From positions 1 to 64,000 of IMG/VR virus record IMGVR_UViG_3300008517_000034: 64,000 bases of DNA; one strand, given 5' to 3'. Origin of the DNA: a virus. Below, one piece after another: positions 59,124 to 64,000 of this stretch. Within the stretch, counting starts at the first letter, position 1. The number at the start of each line of letters is the position of its first letter. The position numbers and the translations under genes are program-made. Under the pieces are notes generated by a model, which was not told the DNA's origin, ran no database searches, and worked only from the letters and a program-made list of their open reading frames with translations.

Positions 59124-59544
59124 CTATCCTATATTCGTTCTTACTCCATCATCAAATTTCTTCCAATCAATCCCATATAATTCGCAAATAGCTATTAATT
59201 GAGGTTTACCATAATATTCATAGTCCCTTAAATCATTCCATTTCTCTAGAAATTCATCCTGCCCATCGAGCCACAACCAGGCGACCATATGTCGCAAACT
59301 TCTACTAGCACTTATACCCCGACAACCATTGGCTTTTTCCCAGGCAAATGGCATATAGTCTTTGAGTTCTTCTACGGGATTTATTTTCTCTGGCTTCCAG
59401 TCTCCGCTTCTCACAATCTTCTTCAAAAAAGGGTTTAGCATGTTCGTAATCTAAACGGCGAATATATCCATCGAACTCCCAACCAAACATATCATTTTTT
59501 TTCCTCTCGCTAATCCTCTTTACTATCTCTTCCTGTGTTCTCAT
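59124..59544 (-). pseudogene. Frameshifted conserved gene (MPFAWEKANGCRGISA family)
   Basis: The first frame (59544 onward) gives MRTQEEIVKRISERKKND, MFGWEFDGYIRRLDYE and HAKPFF. The second frame (ending 59124) gives SGDWKPEKINPVEELKDY, MPFAWEKANGCRGISASRSL and KPQLIAICELYGIDW. Together they match one conserved hypothetical family. Removing one T from the T6 run near 59415 joins them as HAKPFLKKIVRSGDWKPEK. So this is one gene of about 139 residues, broken or misread. Confidence 0.7.
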
Positions 59545-59563
59545 TTAATCACCTCGCTTTTTT

Positions 59564-59857
59564 CTACTTTTCTGTTTTTAATTTGCTCTTTAATAATTGC
59601 ATCTTCTCGAATGCTCTATTCATTTGTCCCCTAATCTCGCAGAGTCTCTTATACTCATCTTCGATCCATCCTTCAGAAGCTTTCTTAGCCATATCCTTTT
59701 CCTCTTGTGCTTCCATTGGGGAACCAACCAGCTCGCTATTTACTTCTGATATGATTAAATTCAGCTCTTTAGCCCTGGCTAATATAGAAAAAATGACTTT
59801 CGATATATCCCCAGTAGTTGCTGGTTTCCTATCTTCTACACTCCTTAGTCCTTGCAT
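59564..59857 (-). CDS. Small coiled-coil hypothetical protein
   Basis: This 97-residue protein has an N-terminal polar part and then coiled coil (EAQEEKDMAKKASEGWIEDE, LCEIRGQMNRAFEKMQLL). It overlaps the DUF5131-like gene by 29 nt. No family recognised. Confidence 0.6.
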   Translation of the reverse strand: MQGLRSVEDRKPATTGDISKVIFSILARAKELNLIISEVNSELVGSPMEAQEEKDMAKKASEGWIEDEYKRLCEIRGQMNRAFEKMQLLKSKLKTEK

Positions 59858-60620
59858 CTCCCTTCCTCCTTTCTTTTTTGATTTTAGGAAATTCTTTGAT
59901 CTCTTCCGGATAAATATCTTTTAGGCTATCTTTTAAATAAATTGGTATTTTAGCTCTTCTACAATAATCAATTATGTTTTCTATCCATTCTTTTTTAGGT
60001 ATGATCTCCCCTTTTCTATTGCCTGTTTCTGCCCCGATTATTACCCAATTTATACCTTCAAGATTCAGGAAATAAATTAATTGCATATCCATCAATAAAG
60101 GTTCAAAGCATACGAATTTTAGATTATCCTTATTATGCTGTTTATATTCGTAATAATCCCATCTGCCTGGCTCCCCAGTTTTCGGGTTTTTGATAATAGT
60201 TACACCCAACCAACAATTTGAAGGGAATACCCAATCATTATATACTTGGGGAAATTTAGTTAAAAATTGAAAAGTATGTTGAGGATATTGCTTAATTTTC
60301 TCAATCACCCTCTCTATCCATACTTCATCCCAATGAGCTATTTCACTCATGCTTCCCACAAATATTTTTTGGGTCTTTTGGGGAAACTTCTTAACAAATT
60401 GAGATTCTAAAAATGTGGGTTTAAAGTCTTTTAGTCCCGATAAGTAATCTCCGGTCCAGACCCAATTAGGGTGCGCCATATAATAAAAGTTAAACTCGTC
60501 ATCGTATCTCTGCTTCCAAAACCTCTTTGCTATTCTCCTCGCGTAACAATATTCACATTTATTCATACAGCCCCACACCGGGTTAAACGTGAGATTACAC
60601 CACCCTATTTTATTTTTCAT
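59829..60620 (-). CDS. DUF5131 (phage Gp37/Gp68) radical SAM-like protein
   Basis: This 263-residue protein begins IGWCNLTFNPVWGCMNKCEY, then CYARRIAKRFW. The CxxxCxYC cluster is that of the phage Gp37/Gp68 (DUF5131) family. QKIFVGSMSEIAHWDEVWIE, FQFLTKFPQVYNDW and NWVIIGAETGNRKGEI are family blocks. The substrate is unknown; these proteins are radical SAM-like and often found in phages. Start is coupled to the preceding small gene. Confidence 0.85.
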   Translation of the reverse strand: MKNKIGWCNLTFNPVWGCMNKCEYCYARRIAKRFWKQRYDDEFNFYYMAHPNWVWTGDYLSGLKDFKPTFLESQFVKKFPQKTQKIFVGSMSEIAHWDEVWIERVIEKIKQYPQHTFQFLTKFPQVYNDWVFPSNCWLGVTIIKNPKTGEPGRWDYYEYKQHNKDNLKFVCFEPLLMDMQLIYFLNLEGINWVIIGAETGNRKGEIIPKKEWIENIIDYCRRAKIPIYLKDSLKDIYPEEIKEFPKIKKERRKGDARTKECRR

Positions 60621-60789
60621 TTCCTTTCACCACAGCCTTTCTAAAAATTATGTCGGCCTCGTCTTCCCAGGAATATTTTTTATCCCTTATAACTAATTTT
60701 TCAATATTCTTTTTAAGCTTCTTAGAAAACTCATCGAATTCACTGTTCTTTTTTACCTGCTCGTAATAAGTCTTTATGGTGGGAAACAT
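60610..60789 (-). CDS. Small helical hypothetical protein
   Basis: This 59-residue frame begins MFPTIKTYYEQVKKNSEFDE, with GAGGAGG 8 nt before the ATG. It is basic and helical and its end overlaps the start of the DUF5131-like gene. It fills an otherwise empty 180-nt gap. No family recognised. Confidence 0.6.
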   Translation of the reverse strand: MFPTIKTYYEQVKKNSEFDEFSKKLKKNIEKLVIRDKKYSWEDEADIIFRKAVVKGNEK

Positions 60790-60801
60790 TGTCTTGCCTC
60801 C

Positions 60802-61134
60802 TCATAATTTTTTATATGCCTCAAATGTAATAAAATCACATTCCCCGATAACTACCTTCTGTCCACATCTTAGGCATATCCTTGTCTGTCCTCTTCCTCC
60901 CGCTCTTGCACGGATAATATGAATTGGTCTTGGGAGTTCATTATTGGCATCGAATGGGCAGCCACTTTTATAATTTGTTACACAACGCATTACCGTTATC
61001 CATTTACCATTGCCTGCTCTGTACCCGCAATCGTGGGGACTCCAACAAATCCGGCAAGGGCATATCTTATCTGCTGCCCCGGTCAATCTGCCTTTATATT
61101 CTCTTTTATCTAAAAGCCGATTTCTAACTTTCAT
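60802..61134 (-). CDS. Cysteine-rich zinc-binding protein
   Basis: This 110-residue protein has CPCRICWSPHDCGYR, RCVTNYKSGCPFD, then a zinc ribbon ICLRCGQKVVIGECDF. At least two metal sites are likely. The family is unknown. It begins MKVRNRLLDKREYKGR. Possibly nucleic-acid binding. Confidence 0.6.
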   Translation of the reverse strand: MKVRNRLLDKREYKGRLTGAADKICPCRICWSPHDCGYRAGNGKWITVMRCVTNYKSGCPFDANNELPRPIHIIRARAGGRGQTRICLRCGQKVVIGECDFITFEAYKKL

Positions 61135-61147
61135 TCTTAATCTGCAT

Positions 61148-61327
61148 TTAGCCCCTTTTTAATATTGGATCTCGCAACTCTGGTTTTAATTTTTGCTTAT
61201 TATCAATTATTCTTTTTTTTCGTATTTCTTCCAGTGCCCTATCTCTTTTAAAAAAATAAAATAATCTATGCAAAATAAAAATCAAAACTAAACAAAGTTC
61301 AAATATAAGAATATTTCTAATTATCAT
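61148..61327 (-). CDS. Small single-pass membrane protein
   Basis: This 59-residue frame starts MIIRNILIFELCLVLIFILH, an N-terminal membrane helix, followed by a basic cytoplasmic tail (KRDRALEEIRKKRIIDNKQK). AGAGGTTAAATAAA precedes the ATG. No family recognised. Confidence 0.6.
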   Translation of the reverse strand: MIIRNILIFELCLVLIFILHRLFYFFKRDRALEEIRKKRIIDNKQKLKPELRDPILKRG

Positions 61328-61377
61328 TTTATTTAACCTCTGATAAAAATACTTTTTTTTAATTTTATTTTTTCTTC

Positions 61378-61596
61378 TTAATCTCTCCCTATAACCTTTT
61401 TAAAATCTATTACAGTTAATTCGTGGCCTTTAAATATTGCTGATTCGCCATTTCCACCCACAGAGTAAATATTATTGGCATCTAAATCATCTAACATTTC
61501 TGTGTATACAGCGTCAATATTTTCCAAATCTGTTATAATTTTAATCTCATCTCCGTAAATTGTAATCAGATTAAATTCTTCTTTTTTGCTTTCCAT
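61378..61596 (-). CDS. Small acidic hypothetical protein
   Basis: This 72-residue protein has an acidic, beta-like sequence (FNLITIYGDEIKIITDLENI) and ends ELTVIDFKKVIGRD. It overlaps the upstream gene by 31 nt. No motif recognised. Confidence 0.55.
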   Translation of the reverse strand: MESKKEEFNLITIYGDEIKIITDLENIDAVYTEMLDDLDANNIYSVGGNGESAIFKGHELTVIDFKKVIGRD

Positions 61597-61826
61597 CCTC
61601 TTGACCTCCCTTTTAACCTTCTTTTCTCATCATGCCCGCAATTCATTTTCTCTATTCGTTTCCATTCTCCTAGCTTCTTCCTTCTGGCCTCCTTGATCTC
61701 TCGTCTTTTTGCCCTATCAATTTCTGAATCGAGCATATCGAAAGTCTGATTAATATAATCCTTACCCATGCTGCTATCTATCCTTTCAGCCTCTTTCTTG
61801 AGATACTTTCTAATCGCTTTCTGCAT
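61566..61826 (-). CDS. Small basic helical protein
   Basis: This 86-residue protein is helical and strongly basic at the end (RREIKEARRKKLGEWKRIEK; RRLKGRSRGWKAKKKN). It contains CGHDEKRR, a possible metal-contact segment. DNA or RNA binding is plausible from charge only. Start after GAGAGGAAGGCAGT. Confidence 0.55.
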   Translation of the reverse strand: MQKAIRKYLKKEAERIDSSMGKDYINQTFDMLDSEIDRAKRREIKEARRKKLGEWKRIEKMNCGHDEKRRLKGRSRGWKAKKKNLI

Positions 61827-61879
61827 ACTGCCTTCCTCTCTAATTTAATTTTCTGCTTCCTATCTGCTCAATACATTAG

Positions 61880-62122
61880 TCAAGGATACCCTTTCAATAG
61901 TTGCAATCCTCTGCCTTCTTCAAAATCATTATCTCTTTTTTCCAGCCTATCCATCCTATCTTGTATCGCTCCAATTAGCTCTGCGTTGGTCCCATCCCGG
62001 CTGATCAAAATCTTAATTAGAAGTTCATTCTTGTCTATTTTAAAGTTCAAATACAAGACCCACAATCCTACTAAAAGCATTATGACTATAAATACGATTA
62101 ATAGATTCTCAAATTTTTTCAT
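61880..62122 (-). CDS. Small single-pass membrane coiled-coil protein
   Basis: This 80-residue protein has an N-terminal membrane helix (NLLIVFIVIMLLVGLWVLYL, residues about 6-25), then a polar helical part (LIGAIQDRMDRLEKRDNDFE). The topology is like a short anchored coiled coil. No family recognised. Confidence 0.55.
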   Translation of the reverse strand: MKKFENLLIVFIVIMLLVGLWVLYLNFKIDKNELLIKILISRDGTNAELIGAIQDRMDRLEKRDNDFEEGRGLQLLKGYP

Positions 62123-62303
62123 CCTCCACCTCCTTAATTCGCTTTTTTAACTGTATTCTCATGTCATTACCCGGAGATAATTTTTTAATTAATTTTTTCC
62201 ATTTCCTGATTTTATTTTTTTCCTTTCTATGCCCTGTCTTATATTTTTGACATTTATCTTTATTTCGGCCATACTTTCTTGCTCCTCCGCCTATTTTTTT
62301 CAT
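62109..62303 (-). CDS. Small very basic protein
   Basis: This 64-residue protein is dominated by lysine and arginine (KYKTGHRKEKNKIRKWKKLI; LKKRIKEVED). It overlaps the next gene by 14 nt. It may bind nucleic acid, but this rests on charge alone. Confidence 0.5.
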   Translation of the reverse strand: MKKIGGGARKYGRNKDKCQKYKTGHRKEKNKIRKWKKLIKKLSPGNDMRIQLKKRIKEVEDEKI

Positions 62304-62317
62304 ACTATCCCTCTTCT

Positions 62318-62884
62318 TTATTTTATTTTTTCCTTTAATAGATTTTTATCCTTTACTTTAGTGCCATCAAGACACCTACCATATTTTTCTAACATATATT
62401 CCTCGCTATAGCCTTTCTGGTTATTTTCCAGTTCAAAAATCCCAGTCAGTTTCTCCGGATGATTACTTCTCCTCTTCATAATAGGATACAGTTTTATAAA
62501 CTCCTTTTTTGCCCATTTTTCCTCTTTAAGAGAGGTATCACATATCCTTATCCAACCTCCCAACGCCTCCACTACTGAGCCTATTATTGGGTTTTCAGGA
62601 AAGGACACAGACATATATCCATCATATCTCTCTATCTTTTCCTTTAAAATTAGCCAGGCAATCTCCGCCTCATCCTCGATTCTACCTTCGATTATTTCTA
62701 TAATCTCGGATATTTTTGGAAAGAATTTTAATTCTCTCATAGACTTAATTACTGCTTTTTTTATATTTATATCAGAATAGCCTTTTAATATATCCCAATA
62801 TATTTTAGCCCGGTCCTCGCTCAGTTTTTCACCAAAGGCAGATTCCAGACTATTTAAACTCTGTAAAAATAATTTTTTATCCAT
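62318..62884 (-). CDS. Probable replication accessory protein
   Basis: This is a 188-residue helical protein directly downstream of the O-like initiator. LSEDRAKIYWDILKGYSDIN (residues about 21-40) and MRELKFFPKISEIIEIIEGR resemble small phage replication proteins (DUF6475 or helicase-loader/inhibitor type). Then AWLILKEKIERYDGYMSVSF and ALGGWIRICDTSLKEEKW. No Walker motif, so it is not a DnaC-type ATPase. Function by context. Confidence 0.55.
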   Translation of the reverse strand: MDKKLFLQSLNSLESAFGEKLSEDRAKIYWDILKGYSDINIKKAVIKSMRELKFFPKISEIIEIIEGRIEDEAEIAWLILKEKIERYDGYMSVSFPENPIIGSVVEALGGWIRICDTSLKEEKWAKKEFIKLYPIMKRRSNHPEKLTGIFELENNQKGYSEEYMLEKYGRCLDGTKVKDKNLLKEKIK

Positions 62885-62896
62885 TTACTCCTTTTC

Positions 62897-63670
62897 TTAA
62901 TCCACACCATCAAGCCGATGATCCGTTTTTATCCTTTCTTTCAGGCTCTTGCCCCGGTCTATTACCTCTTTATAGAATCTCGAATAGTGTTTTCGCAGAC
63001 TGGCCGGACATAGAATATTTTTAGCCCAGAATTTATTTTCTACCACCCAGTCTATTATTTTTTTTATTTCATTGGGTTCAGCCTTATCTATACGAATAAG
63101 GTAATCCATATCTTTACACCAGGATTGTATTTGAGGCTCTTCTCTTTTTCTAATTGATTTATTATTTTCCCTTATTTTACCTTCAAAATAGATAGTTAAT
63201 TGATACACCACCGCCTCTTTATCAAAAGAGGCTTTACTTAGTGTCTTTTGTATAGTTTCTTTTGAAGAAATTTCTTTTGTATAGTTTCTTTTGTACTTAC
63301 CCATTTGGGTAACTTTAATTACCTGTTTAGGTAACTTTATGTCCTGTTTAGGTAACTTTATGTCCTGTTTAGGTAACTTTATCCACTTATCATAATCTTT
63401 CTGGAAACCTAATTTTTTTCCATTTCTTATAATCATATTTTTTTTAATTAATTTTTTTAGAGTCCTACTAACATGACTTTCTGCTATACCGGTCATTTTT
63501 GCAATTTGAGTATTAGTAATCCAATCTTTCTTTTTATGCCAACCATAAGTTTTTCTAAATATAGCCCATAAAACCTTGCTTTCGTAACTCGATAAATAGG
63601 TTTTTGCTAGTATTTCTACTATTTCATTAGCTATATCAACATGCCCGTTTTCAGCTTGTGGATTTGCCAT
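62897..63670 (-). CDS. Phage replication initiator, O-like
   Basis: This is a 257-residue protein. The N-terminal winged-helix domain has ILAKTYLSSYESKVLWAIFR, KTYGWHKKKDWITNTQIAKM and AESHVSRTLKKLIKKNMI, typical of the phage replication protein O N-terminal domain. The middle repeats KLPKQDI three times, encoded by the 21-bp iterons at 63297-63381. As in lambda, the origin would lie inside the gene. The C-terminal half probably contacts helicase or loader. Start follows GAGGTAATTATAT. Confidence 0.8.
   Translation of the reverse strand: MANPQAENGHVDIANEIVEILAKTYLSSYESKVLWAIFRKTYGWHKKKDWITNTQIAKMTGIAESHVSRTLKKLIKKNMIIRNGKKLGFQKDYDKWIKLPKQDIKLPKQDIKLPKQVIKVTQMGKYKRNYTKEISSKETIQKTLSKASFDKEAVVYQLTIYFEGKIRENNKSIRKREEPQIQSWCKDMDYLIRIDKAEPNEIKKIIDWVVENKFWAKNILCPASLRKHYSRFYKEVIDRGKSLKERIKTDHRLDGVD
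63297..63381. repeat. Iteron array, candidate replication origin
   Basis: Four copies of a 16-22 bp element are spaced 21-22 bp apart. The first two are perfect dyads, TTACCC-ATTT-GGGTAA (63297-63312) and TTACCT-GTTT-AGGTAA (63319-63334). The next two (starting 63340 and 63361) keep CCTGTTTAGGTAAC. A/T-rich direct repeats of TCTTTTGTATAGTTTCTTTT lie beside them at about 63244-63291 and could serve as the unwinding element. Confidence 0.7.
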
Positions 63671-63723
63671 ATATAATTACCTCAAATAAAATGGGCAAAA
63701 GAAAAACCAGATGTAGGAGATAA

Positions 63724-63745
63724 TCTATTGCAGTGACACAATAGA
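63724..63745. repeat. Perfect 7-bp inverted repeat upstream of initiator
   Basis: TCTATTG-CAGTGACA-CAATAGA is a perfect dyad with an 8-nt centre, 54 nt upstream of the initiator start. It could be an operator or an RNA hairpin in the leader. I see no clear promoter in 63671-63837, which otherwise holds no gene. Confidence 0.4.
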
Positions 63746-63837
63746 CCCGCGGAGACACCCGGCCTTTATTTGCCTATTTATTTTATTTTTAATTTTTTCT
63801 TTTATATTTTTCACGGTCACTATCTCTTTATTTAAGT

Positions 63838-64000
63838 TTAGAATTCTCTTAAAATGCTCAAAGGATTTACTCCCCATGTTCCCATTGGATCAGGTTTATA
63901 GGGATCAGTTTCACAAATTACCCGGGCCTTAATTTTTACCTCTTTTAAATTTAAAATGAATAAATAATTTATTTTTAGGGTTATATCGACACAGCAATCG
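63838..64000 (-). CDS. Partial hypothetical gene cut by right edge
   Basis: The frame is open from the window edge to TAA at 63838. The last 32 residues read KIKARVICETDPYKPDPMGT, then WGVNPLSILREF. This looks like a real protein C-terminus by composition. No in-frame ATG is visible before that part, so the true start is probably beyond the window. No family recognised. Confidence 0.5.
   Translation of the reverse strand, partial: DCCVDITLKINYLFILNLKEVKIKARVICETDPYKPDPMGTWGVNPLSILREF

Noticed and set aside
63297-63381. CRISPR-like direct repeats
   Set aside because: Repeats abut within a coding frame with no spacers of suitable length. Dyads and gene identity fit origin iterons.
225-63705. 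GGGCAAAAGAAA in inverted orientation near both window ends
   Set aside because: It is only 12 bases in an A-rich genome, with no recombinase gene and no other att-like feature, so I do not call attachment sites.
63671-63837. tRNA or third hammerhead upstream of initiator
   Set aside because: A GGGTC and a neat hairpin are present, but there is no GAAA or CUGANGA core and no cloverleaf. Only the inverted repeat is reported.

Overview
The window is most of the genome of a tailed bacteriophage, or a prophage of one, from an AT-rich bacterial host that uses strong GGAGG-type ribosome binding sites. Every gene I can support lies on the minus strand, so the genome is read from high to low coordinates. 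Terminase, portal, MuF protein, prohead protease, scaffold, capsid, connector, tail tube, frameshifted tail chaperone and a 955-residue tape measure indicate a long-tailed siphovirus-like particle. I see no integrase, tRNA gene, DNA polymerase or helicase. Both window edges cut a gene, so more of the genome lies outside. The host cannot be named from the sequence; the radical SAM enzymes hint at an anaerobe.

Layout in transcription order. (1) 64000-57000: replication and early genes. An O-like initiator (62897-63670) carries an iteron array inside its own gene. Many small proteins and a DUF5131-like radical SAM protein follow. (2) 57000-51300: a truncated ClpP-like protease, a QREY-type protein, a DUF6745-like protein and a 664-residue protein with a TerD-like C-terminus. 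Three tandem covarying hairpins (54811-55018) lie directly upstream of the 664-residue gene. A second radical SAM protein and a PD-(D/E)XK nuclease follow. (3) 51300-40400: a promoter with an attenuator-like leader, then four DNA methyltransferases, terminase, portal and MuF-zincin. (4) 40200-33700: an apparent inserted cassette. It holds a 1041-residue ligase fusion and a Dam methylase/nucleotidyltransferase fusion, each followed by a homing-type endonuclease. (5) 33700-19600: prohead protease, a promoter with two related hairpin leaders, scaffold, capsid, connectors, tail tube, chaperones, tape measure and tail tip. (6) 19550-10300: fibres and appendages, three of which carry Sec-type signal sequences or membrane anchors. 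(7) 10300-6800: GH73-type endolysin, XhlA-like protein, several tiny membrane proteins and an HNH nuclease, closed by a strong terminator. (8) 6450-1: a left early operon of small proteins plus an ArdC-like antirestriction protein, with a hammerhead ribozyme and a degenerate copy between genes. It ends in an XRE regulator with its own promoter.

The most unusual content is RNA-level: the tandem hairpin array, the two-operon attenuator family, the type II hammerhead and the -1 slippery site in the tail chaperone. At protein level, the ligase fusion and an E1-FCCH-like module inserted into three unrelated virion proteins stand out. Four small genes carry homopolymer-type frameshifts, which may be decay or sequencing error.
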